A stretch of 64,000 nt of DNA from Diplolepis rosae. Lineage: Eukaryota; Arthropoda; Insecta; Hymenoptera; Diplolepididae. Within the stretch, counting starts at the first letter, position 1; each line of letters starts with the position of its first letter. The stretch is from contig JAPYXD010000715.1 in NCBI GenBank assembly GCA_030998225.1, forward strand, positions 3,720,001 through 3,784,000. Reading direction: 5' to 3'. Positions 54,357 to 64,000 of the stretch are shown piece by piece. The notes under the pieces were generated by a model, which was given only the letters and a program-made list of their open reading frames with translations, was not told where the DNA came from and did no database searches. A program made the translations under genes and the position numbers.

Positions 54357-55035
54357 AGACTTGAAGGATTCCATGAAAAACAATAACCTTCTTGAGGATT
54401 CAAAACATTACAAAAAAAAGAAAGTGCCTAGTGGCACATCTGGAATCGTAACGGAAGGTAAAATAACTTTTTGATACTATACAGTGAGCAGTAGATAATT
54501 AAACATTGGGTGACAATTAATAGAGTTGTTGATTTTTATCCCCAAATAATTACGTAAAAATTTCAATTCACTCAAGGTATAAAATATTTTTTGTGAAGCA
54601 ATAATTTCTATTTCAAGTTACGAAGATTTGGATTGGTTGCAAAAAAACCTGGAACCTTAGGAAGTAACCTACTAAGTAAGAAAATTCTTTTATTCAAGCA
54701 GCGAACTATCGATCTCAAAATCAACAACTTTCCCTGCTTGAAAGTTCAAAACGCAAAGGAACTGGCACAGAGAAATAATTTATAAACAATAAATTTTCAC
54801 TCAATTTTAATATGATTCTAGTAATATTCATTTTATTACTTCGATGTTTTACAGTACTCCCTAGACTTTGAGAAACTTTTTCCTGGAAACGTTTCTTCCT
54901 TAAACAGCAGGTGGAATACTATCAAGCCGACACTCATAAAACAATTGCAAGCACTGAGTGCAACCAAAGGAAAAGTTAAAGACGTTAGTGATAAAGTTTT
55001 CATTCATCTGCTGCCAACTTTGGAAGCAGCTAAAA
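54357..55035 (+). pseudogene. Exons of the zinc-finger/transposase-like gene, part 1
   Basis: Three exon-like pieces on the plus strand: 54357-54461 (DLKDSMKNNNLLEDSKHY, ends at a GTAAAA donor), 54618-54675 (acceptor TTTCAAG, YEDLDWLQKNLEP then TAG, GTAAG donor) and 54855-55035 (acceptor TTTTACAG, SLDFEKLFPGNVSSLNSRWN). Order and style match a large uncharacterised insect family with a DF-x-LFPG segment upstream of C2H2 fingers. Family membership is from memory and should be searched. Confidence 0.55.
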
Positions 55036-55175
55036 AATAATGTTAACTGTAAATAATGTTGAATTCAACGTTCGTCGTATAAAAATGAGTACGCACGTGG
55101 AATAGAGGATATTGAAATATTTTCAAACGAAATCGATTTTGTATGAAATGATTTCCAAAAATATAATTTTTGTAG

Positions 55176-55375
55176 GAGCTCAAGACGCAGTGATACTTTG
55201 CTTATTACCATTAATAATTGATGTCGGCCGCCCTGATGGAAGAAAGAAAAAAGATACTCAAAATCCTGCAGAATCAAGTGCCCAACAAAACGATACTAAT
55301 GTTGCACAGTCAAATGTTACTAAAACTGTAATAACTCGTGGTAAAAGACTTGAGACTTTTGTTCAGCACGTTGAG
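55176..55375 (+). pseudogene. Exon of the zinc-finger gene
   Basis: A TTTTTGTAG acceptor and GAG|GTATAT donor bound 200 bases open in one frame, with AQDAVILCLLPLII, then RPDGRKKKDTQNPAESS, and KRLETFVQHVE at the end. Its Lys-rich, polar middle looks like a linker. It may still be spliced if the locus is transcribed. Confidence 0.55.
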
Positions 55376-55512
55376 GTATATTTTTAAAAATTAAATCATT
55401 TTTAGATGTTTGATTATATTTCAGCAGGCAAAGTATATTTTCTTTTTGTAATTATACTTAAGCTTTATGAATGTGATAAAGCTATATACACTGTTTAATT
55501 CATTATTTACAG

Positions 55513-55865
55513 TTGGAGACTAACTTGAACAGCACGATAGAAAAGCTGAGAGATAAACTTTTAAAAACTAAGGACACCTTTCAACCCATGATCTTCTTCG
55601 TAGGACCCTTATTGAAAATTGAGAAGGCAGTAGTTATTGTATATCAACAACAATATAATTTTGGTTCTGCTCTAGAAGCTGTAGACTTGGCTTTCAAAAT
55701 ATTTTTTGTTCTACAGTGAAACTATCTAAAAACCTCACATTCATTGTGGCAATTCATTCAAATCGCTGGTTTTGACATGTCGCTTCCAAATGATAATCCT
55801 ATCTCAACCGTTAAAGTAGTGGTGGGTTCAGTAAAGCACGCTTTTTCTGCACTGAAGGAAATTTG
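55513..55865 (+). pseudogene. Exon of the zinc-finger gene, with one stop
   Basis: After a TTTACAG acceptor: LETNLNSTIEKLRDKLLK, FQPMIFFVGPLLKIEKAVVI, and YNFGSALEAVDLAFKIFFVL to a TGA at 55717. The same frame continues with LWQFIQIAGFDMSLP to a TGA near 55863. The FVGP and AVDLAFKIF blocks are what I associate with the same insect family, placed before its zinc fingers. Confidence 0.6.
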
Positions 55866-55917
55866 ATTTGCCGTTTTTTTTTTAGATTTTTACATTTTTA
55901 TACCGTTTTTAAAGACG

Positions 55918-56785
55918 TTGAAAAACATGATTGCTTGTCATGAATTTCTTTGTTCCTTCGTGAACAACCGTACTCTAATGAGACATGTGAGTCTAACACA
56001 TTCGCAATTGCAAACGTTTAGCTGCGTAGAAAAGTTTTGTCAGAAATCATTTTCTCTACTAAATACCTTTTTAAGGCATAGACGTGCAAAGCACGAACTT
56101 GGCAAAGAAGCTCTTGCACCTTCTATACAGAAGGTATCACCTTCAATACTAATATCAGGTGAAACTTGTGCTGGTGAAACTATTGACGAAAAATCTAAAC
56201 TTGATTTTGCAGAATCTTTTTATGACGATTCACAATTTTATGTGGATTTTTCTGATTCCGAAGATAACTCAACTTCAGACGATGATTTACTTTTTGCTTC
56301 ACGCTGTCAAGAAAGTGCTTCAAATTTAATTGATGAACGTACACAAATGGTAAAAAACGTTTTTGAACAAGAATTACAATTTGTGAGTAAATATTACCGG
56401 TGCCCAGATATTTCGAGAAAAAAAGTCAACAGCATTATTTCAGATACTTCAAAGTTGTTGCATACCACTGTCAACAAAATTAAAAACGAAGTGTACAGCC
56501 GCTTAAAGAATGTAGGTGCTAATGGAAACTATATCCAGGAAATAAAAGATTTATTCATACAATTTTCAAAGCCGCTTGAAAATATGAAAACCGAAAAACA
56601 GTGCTTTTCTAAATTCAAAAATTTTGACATATTTATTGTTCCACAGAGCTATAAAATTGGTGAAAGAAAATAATATACATCCAGACCTACAGGATCTACA
56701 ATTAAAGATGTTCCAGTGCTGGGACAATTTATTCCTATCCGAAGAGTGCTAAAAATTTTTTTAAATGCCAGAAATCTATGATAAA
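55918..56785 (+). pseudogene. C2H2 fingers and following domain
   Basis: The first finger-like unit is CHEFLCSFVNNRTLMRHVSL (near 55933) and the second CVEKFCQKSFSLLNTFLRHR with its last His soon after (near 56026-56095); both have C-x4-C spacing and H-x4-H. An acidic Ser/Asp linker (VDFSDSEDNSTSDDD) and a helical region follow to a TAA at 56671. The frame goes on to about 56785 (VPVLGQFIPIRRVLKIFLN), then shifts. The role is likely DNA binding by a transposase or a gene derived from one. Confidence 0.7.
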
Positions 56786-57968
56786 ACAGTGAAATACGTA
56801 GATTCTTTGAATTCGCAAAAAACAATAATATCAAATATTATTCAAATCCCTCTGTGGAACAAAAAATTAGCTTGCTATGTGGGAAAAACTGTTTTTCTAC
56901 TTTTAATGTGCTTTGATGATTACGAGAATAATAATCCTCTAGGTAGTCATAAAGGTATATTGAAATGTGGAGCAGTTTATCTAAGTTTACCATACTTGCC
57001 GTCAGAATATCAGTCGAAAATAGAAAATATATTTTTATTTATCCTTTTTAACAGCCTACATCGTTCTGTATTCAAAAATGCAGTAATTTTTGAAAAAGCT
57101 ATCCAAGAACTCAATTTTTTGCAAGAAGAAGGAATATTAATAAACCATAATGGCGTTGATGAAGGAATATATTTCGATTTGGCAATAATTATCGGCGATA
57201 ATCTTGGTTTACATTCTATTTTTGGGTTCGTAGAGAATTTCCGAGCGAAAAAGTTTTGTCGTATGTGTCTAATTAATAATGAAAATATCAGCAAAACCTT
57301 CAAAGAAAGCGACTGCACACTTCGTGATATTTTGAATTACAATCAACTATTGAATGTAAACGATAAAAAAATCTGGTATTAAAGATCCATGTGTTTTCAA
57401 TGAAATACCAGGTTTTCACGTAACAGAAAATGCAGCAGTGGATTTGCAACACGACTTTTTAGAAGGAATATGCCGATACGATGTCGCTTTTATTTTGCAC
57501 AATTTTATTTACGTTCGGAAATATTTCACACTAGATGATTTTAATGAGATCATACGCGGTTTTTATTATGGTTCAGATTATCATATTCATAAACCCCCTG
57601 AAATTTCCGAGTTACACCTAAAAAATAAATACATTGTACTTTCATCTGCCGAAATGTTGAATTTGGTTCAAAATTTAAATTTAATGATCGGACTTCTTAT
57701 TGATGAAAGTGATGAATACTGGCAAATACAATTGATGCTGCAGGAGATTTTGGAAATAGTTTTGAACAAAAATGTAACTCTTGAAACACCAACACTTGTT
57801 AGAAGTGAAAATTCATGATTATTTGAAATTCTTATCTAAAGAAAGTCCCAATGGTTTAAAGCCGAAACATCATTTTCTTGTGCACTATCCGTCTGTAATG
57901 CGAAAACATGAGAACTATAAAATTTTACACTATTTTACGGAATTACAGAAAATTTATTTAAAATTTAC
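56765..57968 (+). pseudogene. Transposase-like central region
   Basis: Three frames in succession: 56765-57382 (WNKKLACYVGKTVF, FDDYENNNPLGSHKG, KFCRMCLINNE), a frameshift in an A run near 57370, then to 57818 (VDLQHDFLEGICRYDVAFIL) and 57800-57968 (LKPKHHFLVHYPSVM). The HD-LEG and PKHHFLVHYP blocks recall CACTA/EnSpm-like transposase proteins, but I cannot place the catalytic acids and hold this loosely. A piggyBac follows at the TTAA at 57969. Confidence 0.55.
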
Positions 57969-59890
57969 TTAATTTGGTATCATTACAGGATTAATGGGAT
58001 TCATTGTAACATGGTAAACATAAAAATGGTTTTCCTTCACAAGTATTACAGAATGTTACAACACGCTTGGTCTTTCTTCTTGCCATCACTCTACCATCTT
58101 TTCTTACATTTTTGTCATAACATAATTTACAGTACTTTCGAACTTCAGAGACTTTTCCCGATTTTCTTTCGAGTTTGTGTTTGTTTCCGGATCTTCTTGC
58201 AATTCTGCTCGGTGGAATGTTTTCTTTGTCACAACTTATAAGATGGACTGCTAATTTTTTCCGAAATTCGGTAATGCTAATGTTCTGCTTCGTAATATTT
58301 TTATATAGAATGTAACTATTTACAACTGTAGTATTTAGTAACAATTCGAAAGCTAGTTTTCTATACCATTTTTAGAGACTTGCGTAATGGATTGTTGTAG
58401 GCGTTCATTTGGTCGGATAAGTCGACAGCTGACTTTTGTCTATTGTAGTCTACTATAATTTGTGGCTTGATCTGGCCTCCTGATCGGCATTCAACATTCA
58501 CCATTTCTGACGAGTGCTTTGTCGATAGAACTAGGATGTCTTTCTTATCTTTCCACTTCAAAATAGTTATCCCCTGGTTATTTTCCTTTGCTATTATTTC
58601 TCCTCGTTTTAATTTTGTTGAAAGCACTTGTTGCGAATTTCCTCTTCGATTTGTACGTAGTGTTCCCACTAAATGGGTGTTTTTACTAATTAATTTTTCG
58701 GCTAATTCTAAACTTGTGTACCAGTTGTCCGTATAGAGAGTGTGCCCCTTATCAAACAAATCTTCGCAAAGAGACATTACAATATTAGTGGGCGTAGTTT
58801 TTTCTTTTTCTAAAGTTTTCCCTGTGTATACGCGGAGAGCATAGGTGTATCCCGATCCACAGCACAACTTAAATATTTTAATTCCATATTTATGGCGCTT
58901 TTGTTTTAAATACTGCCTAAATATAATGCGGCCACGAAATGGAATCAAGGATTCGTCAATACATATGTCCTCGGTCGGACTGTAATATTTTTTGTAATTG
59001 GTCTCCAAAATGTCTATAATTAGTTGTATTTTATATAAACGATTGGAACCATTATCTTTTTCGTTGTCTACAAAATGTAGCATTCTTAGTAATAATTCAA
59101 ATCGGTTCCTTGACATGACCGCTTTTGCAAACGTTTGCAAATAGGCAGGATCATTAGACCAATAATGATGTATGGCCGGCAATTTTACTAATCCCATCCA
59201 TAGGACGAGTCCAAAAAATCTCTTTATTTCAGACGTACTTGTTTGTGTCCACTTTGCCAAGCGCTGCGTGTATCCAGCTTCTATTTTCTGTGCTGCATAT
59301 AAATTTGTTTGTTCGGCAATTTGCTCGATCAGTTCATCCGGCACAAATAATTGATAGCTGGTTTCTACGGCTATATCTGATCCTATATGCTCCCTTACAA
59401 ACCCGGAAGGATGTGTAAATGGCACAATCTTTGGCTGATTGCCCCTCGGATCATGCCATTCTTCAACAATCTCCTCCTCTTCGTCAGAGGATAAAAATAC
59501 ATCCACTCTAGGCCGTTTTCTAGCAGAAATAATTTCACTGCTGCTGTCGCTTGCACACTCTCGGACTGACATTTTGACGCTCAGGGGTAAAGAAAATTTT
59601 TGTCTGCACGGAGCCAAGAACTGTAATGAACTGATTTGTCGCAAAGGGAACACCGGCCACGCATCCATTTCGAAGAAATCTTATATGGGCGGGCCAAGCG
59701 GTAAGGAAAACAAAACAGACTTGGCGCGTAACGTGTTGAATCAATGACTATAGGTATCACGTTCCAAACGTACACTATGTTCTACTGCGATCGGAAACAC
59801 CGGTCCTTCAATACCAGCGCTTTAATCGAAGCGGCGCGCGTGGCCTGAACGGGATTGTCTTAGAAATACGCGTGGCGCTCAACGTGTTAA
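57969..59890 (-). mobile_element. piggyBac element, about 1.9 kb
   Basis: TTAA stands at both edges (57969-57972 and 59887-59890), and the zinc-finger gene frame is present on both sides. The right end reads inward TTAACACGTTGAGCGCCACGC, a piggyBac-like terminus. The left end next to TTAA shows no matching inverted repeat, so the 3' end has diverged or is truncated. GC-rich subterminal sequence (59820-59885) lies on the transposase-start side. Confidence 0.75.
57991..59668 (-). pseudogene. piggyBac transposase, one frameshift
   Basis: The first frame (59668-58361) holds almost the whole DDD domain: ICIDESLIPFRG (first Asp), HTLYTDNWYTSLELA (second Asp) and AVDLSDQMNAY (third Asp). An extra A in a run near 58365 shifts the frame. 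The rest (58344-57991) gives the C-terminal part with the Cys-rich finger (KYCKLCYD, CNTCEGKPFLC). Length about 555 codons in all. An alternative start is the ATG near 59573, in line with usual piggyBac length. Apart from the frameshift I see no lesion. Confidence 0.9.
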
Positions 59891-60353
59891 GCACCAATTG
59901 ATTTTAAACTACAGGTTTCTGAGTAAAAATTCAACATATCCGTGTTATATTTGTGGTCGAATCAGGAAATTTCCGATACATTCTTTACCAAGTGTTACAC
60001 ATTTCATTCAATTATTGCCAGAGTGTCTGAAAGACAATGTTTCAGTTGTAAATTCGATTCAATACATGGGTAGTACTTTGAAACGAGACAGTGTAATTGT
60101 AACTTTCTCCGAATTGGGCCCTGAATTTTACTTTGTATATTTAATAATACTGATAAGCGATGATAATTTTTGTATCGTTACAAAATGTTTAACAGACTGT
60201 TACTTGAACGAGCATTTAGGAACATATAAAATATATGATACTTCTAGCTTTTATTGGGAAATTATTAAAAAAACGAATTTGGACAATGCCACTGTTACAC
60301 ATGCAAACAAACTTAGCGACGGAATGTATTACATTTGCAAGAAATGGATGTGA
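59891..60353 (+). pseudogene. C-terminal exon of the transposase-like gene
   Basis: Starting right after the piggyBac TTAA, the open frame runs about 151 codons (YPCYICGRIRKF, QYMGSTLKRDSVIVTF, then KLSDGMYYICKKWM at the end). It resembles the C-terminal segment that follows the PKHHFLVHYP block in the same insect family, so it is taken as the continuation. The stop at 60351-60353 would be the gene end. Confidence 0.55.
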
Positions 60354-61900
60354 TTAATTATTCAAGTATATTAATTCAGTATTATTAGTTATGGAAATAT
60401 TAAAACATAGTTTCAATGTACATAGTAGAAAATATAAGAAATTTAAAAAAAAATTACTATGCTTTTTAAATCTAGCTATAGAAAATTATTAATTGCTTGT
60501 AGCCTATTGTGATAAATCAAATGAATATTGATAATTCATAACAGTAGTAAAGTCCTTGATAATCTATAAAAAATAATATTCAATAGCATGTTTCTTTAGC
60601 AATTTTAGTTGAAAAATAAAGTTACTCCAGGTATAATTTAAAAGCCAACTTTGAAGTTTCAGATTTAACCATTCACTGTGGTATATTATTGATTTAATTA
60701 AAATCACATGACCAATTAAAAATGTATACTATTACAAAAATAAAAAAATTAGTTAACTTCCTGAAGATGTCGAAGATTTATTGAAATAATTACTTTTAGT
60801 GACCTGCTCCTTTGTCAATAATAAATTAACGGGGACAAATTTTGTATCGTTCATAAAATAAAATAGAAATTTATGTTGATCTATGATTAATTAGTATTTA
60901 ATACTTACAATTCATTTTCATTGTGATCGGATATGCGACGTTTTATAGTTTTTATTCTTGTGATTCTTATTTCGAATTTGAATTTAGTACGTTCTTTTCT
61001 CGATAGGTGGCTACTGAGATCTCTAGTAGTGAAAATGTTCTTGCAGGCGGTGAAACATTCTTCCATTAGTATATAACGAATATAGCTCTAACGAAACATA
61101 TGTAACTTGCTTTGTATATAGTTAGTGTATGCGATTAGATATAGAAACGGTTAAACTACGTATATATGTATTAAGCGTGCGGCGTAGCGTTTTACTTTAG
61201 TAAAAGCGTTATTGTATAAGTTAAGTATTCATATATATATGTAAGCCACTGTTTAAGGAACTTAAATGGAGCGAAGTTTAGGTTAAAAATCAACACTTGT
61301 ATGATGTAGTAATCAACTGAAATATTAATAATATGTACAAATTAGCAAAAGCCAAAAATATTACAGTAAACGAATAAACTTAAAACTAACCTGAATCAAT
61401 ACAATTGCCGATGGCAAACCTTTATATACATCCGTACAATAACATCAATGCTAACAGCTCGGAATCTTGTTACATACTGACTCTCACGCAGTGCACAAGT
61501 CGACCAAAGATATTATAAACCTAGATGCAGTGCAGGGCGTCAGAATGGGGGAACGATATATATAGCCAACCACTTTTTCCGTCATATCGAAGTGCTGCCC
61601 TCATCGTACTACCAAGCCAAATCAAACCCAGCAAAGAAATGTCGATAACGTTTGGGTAAAGCAGAGCCAACAATTATTTTCAAAGACTTTTAAGGTTAGG
61701 AATTTCAAAGTTGACAGCTTGTCAACATAATGTAAACAAAAGTTATGACATAATGATTAATGAAGAATTACAATCACGAATAAAAAATAATTTCTAAATA
61801 AGTGTCGAACTTTTAAATTCTATTAAATTAATAATTAAGATCCAAAATGTTTTAAAAGTGAATTTTGAAAGTATTTTAATTGAACATATGTGTTGTTGTT
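60354..61900. other. No recognisable gene
   Basis: AT-rich DNA downstream of the gene with no reading frame over 60 codons. There are short ATATATAT runs near 61160 and 61235. I see no repeat boundaries. Confidence 0.45.
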
Positions 61901-63086
61901 GATAATTGGCTTTAGAGTCCAAAGTAAATAAAAACTTAGATTTACGTAGTTATAGAAGTTTTGGTTCTGATCGAAGCCCTCATCAGAAATTTATTTTTAA
62001 AATAAAAAGTGCATAATAAAAAATTATTAACTTAGGATTTCTTTCATGGAAATTTTTAAAAATCAACATTTGCGAAAAAAAACTTGTAAAAAGCTGCCTG
62101 AAATTATCATTAAGTCCTTTCATCAATATGAAATCAAATAATTATATCCTGAATCATTATTTTCAATTTGACAAATTTGAATTCTTTCTGTGGAATAAAG
62201 ACGCTTTCGACTGCGCTGGGATTTGAGCCCAAATCTAAGTGGAAAAATTTCGAACTCAACCTAGTAATTTCAAATTATTTTCAATTATTTTATACCAAAG
62301 AAATATTTTGAGAAATTGTTAAATTCTTTCGACCTCTTCTTTTGAAACAATGTCAAGTGTCTCATTGTCTCGCATGTAAAGCTATGTTTAAGTTGAAAGT
62401 ATATCTGAATCTTCTTTTTTACATAGGCAAAAAAGTCTATGATTTCTATTATCGTCTTGTTTCAATATTTTGATATCTCTTCTTAAATGCTGTTTTGAAA
62501 TTGTCTGTAAAAGGATTAAAAAAATATTTTTCTATTATTGTGTTTTTTTATATAATTAATCTATTAATTTAAATACTACATTGAGATACAAGTAGAAATT
62601 AATAGTAGTATATTTTTGGAAAAGATTTGCTTTGAGGTCCACAAATGATAAAATTAATATCAATCTGACATTTCAGCCTAGATCGGAACCCTCATCAGTG
62701 TTTTTTATTAAATTATGAAAATATACAGAAAAAGTGCGTTGTTAAATTGACGTAACATTTTTATATGACAATTGTAATAGTTTACGTTTTTGGAGTTTAC
62801 TAAGTATACTTATTCCAAGAAATATAAATCATGTATTTTACACCCATACAATACATACTCAATTTTCTGTGCAAAAAATGTTACGTAAAGAATTTCTTTG
62901 AAATATTTTTCTGGAAAAAAATGTTTTTAGGATTGTTTTATATTCAAGCCTTTCGTTTTAAAATATATAATTTATTTACCAAGTAAAAAAGCTACGTCTT
63001 TTCAAATCTAAAATAGTTCATTCCAAGAAAATCTCAATTCAGCTTGGCACTTTTTCTGTGTTTTTATTATGTTTTAATAAAAAACA

Positions 63087-63114
63087 CTAATAAGGGCTCC
63101 GATCTGAGCCAAAA
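63087..63114 (+). ncRNA. Decayed hammerhead-like motif
   Basis: CTAATAAG (63087-63094), stem GGCTC/GAGCC (63095-63099 with 63106-63110), loop CGATCT, then AAAAT where GAAAY is expected. Partners on the minus strand at 62669-62698 and 61962-61986 keep CTGATGAG but have damaged stems. Comparison of the three suggests a common ancestral fold. Confidence 0.4.
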
Positions 63115-63408
63115 TGATATGAAACTTTAGTCTGAATTATATTAAAATTTGTTGTGAGCTATGCTAAAGTTTCATATAATTCTTCTAAAGTTATGTATTT
63201 TTTTTTGACAAAAGGTCTTAGAGTGATACGTTTTTCCCTAAATTGAAATATATAAAGAGTATATAAATATATAGAATATATAAATATAAAGAGTTTCCCC
63301 GTGTACCTAAAGAAAATAGTGTATAATGATAAAAATTGATTTGAAATATTATGAAAGTTAAATAAAATTGAAATTATATTTAAAAATGTTATACTTAATT
63401 TTGTTCTG

Positions 63409-63570
63409 AATTTGAATATTTTTGTTGTACTTAGTTGGCTTTAGGGTCCAGAAAAAATGTAAACTCAAGGTTTCATATTTTCAAACGTTTCGACTCAGGT
63501 TGGAGTAACCTTGAGTTTACATTTTTTCTGGACCCTAAAGCCAACTAAGTACAACAAAAATATTCAAATT
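63409..63570. repeat. Perfect 64-bp inverted repeat, 34-base loop
   Basis: 63409-63472 and 63507-63570 are exact reverse complements over 64 bases; the arms contain TTGGCTTTAGGGTCCAG. The loop 63473-63506 contains AAACGTTTCGACTC, the complement of a GAGTC-GAAACGTT hammerhead-like half. It could be two PLE ends joined tail to tail. Confidence 0.9.
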
Positions 63571-63600
63571 TTAATACTAAGGGTCGATATAAGTCCTGTT

Positions 63601-64000
63601 TATTATTATTTGTTCTGAATATTTTTAACTTACAAAAAATTTAGAAATTTTAATTAGGAACTTATAGGTATGAATTACAATTATTTCAGTACAGGATTTT
63701 TTTCACGTACTCCTGTATTCTGTTTCAGATATACTTCTATCTACATAATACGAAAAACTTTAAATAGTAAACAATAAATTCAATTCAATTTGAAGAAACA
63801 TTATTACAAGTACTTATTTGCTGAGGAAATTGATTCGGATTGTAAATTAGAGTCAACATATAAACTAGACAATTGTTGTTATTATTTTTTTTTTATAATT
63901 CTGAAATTCAGCTTTGTAGAAAGCGATTCTAATGTGGATATATGTTTGAATATTATTTATATTCATTTATTAAAATGATTGATTAAAATTTAATAATTCA
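63601..64000. other. No recognisable gene
   Basis: AT-rich to the window end. One short frame (63790-63978) has no family likeness and no splice context. Confidence 0.4.

Larger units (their letters stand above)
61901..63600. repeat. Cluster of related PLE-end-like repeats
   Basis: Related blocks occur near 61905-62020, 62610-62740, 63050-63150 (inverted) and 63409-63570. Shared words are TTGGCTTTAGNGTCCA, GATCGNANCCCTCATCAG (or its complement), TGTTTTTTATTAAA and AAAAAGTGC. Each has a decayed hammerhead-like core on one strand. No RT or endonuclease is attached, so they are ends only. Confidence 0.5.

Overview
The window reads as insect genomic DNA, AT-rich and almost entirely built from nested, decaying transposable elements. 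The evidence is an errantivirus-type retroelement with an env gene, Ty3/gypsy polyproteins, several Penelope-like elements (PLEs), mariner and Tc1/mariner transposons, piggyBac, two LINEs and small spliced exons with GT/AG borders. A hymenopteran or similar arthropod host is my guess. No bacterial genes, operons, CRISPR arrays or rRNA genes were seen.

Layout. 0-2.4 kb: tail of one LTR element with a 1.3 kb LTR. 2.4-10.4 kb: a gypsy element (about 7.2 kb, tRNA-Lys-type primer site), broken by a Tc1/mariner copy and sitting between pieces of an older gypsy pol. 10.4-13.9 kb: a gypsy RT/RNase H relic, then unassigned DNA. 13.9-16.8 kb: a GC-rich LINE with RNase H on the minus strand. 16.8-19.5 kb: gag relic, piggyBac-type MITE, PLE fragment and env-like relic. 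20.6-22.1 kb: two PLE copies head to head. 22.1-24.5 kb: another gypsy pol and LTR. 26.3-29.7 kb: a PLE flanked by pseudo-LTRs and split by two mariners. 30.9-32.2 kb: a second copy of the first mariner, sharing its lesions. 34.5-42.3 kb: an errantivirus-like provirus with both LTRs, a 4-bp target duplication and gag, pol and env, all interrupted. 42.4-43.7 kb: a long foldback element. 44.2-45.4 kb: PLE RT with a tRNA-like insertion. 46.3-51.2 kb: a LINE on the minus strand. 51.7-60.4 kb: a multi-exon gene with C2H2 fingers and a transposase-like region, split by a PLE and a piggyBac. 60.4-64 kb: AT-rich DNA with PLE-end-like repeats and a perfect 64-bp palindrome.

Most elements are dead. By sight the best preserved are the piggyBac transposase (one frameshift), PLE RT-endonuclease reading frames at 52.3-53.7 kb (5' truncated), and the errantivirus-like provirus (LTRs differ at roughly 17 sites by eye). 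The recurrent signal across the window is a hammerhead-ribozyme-like motif (CTGANGAG, short hairpin, GAAAC) at or near the ends of several distinct PLE families. Non-TE candidates are two isolated exons (25.4 and 30.5 kb) and possibly the zinc-finger gene, which may itself be transposon-derived.
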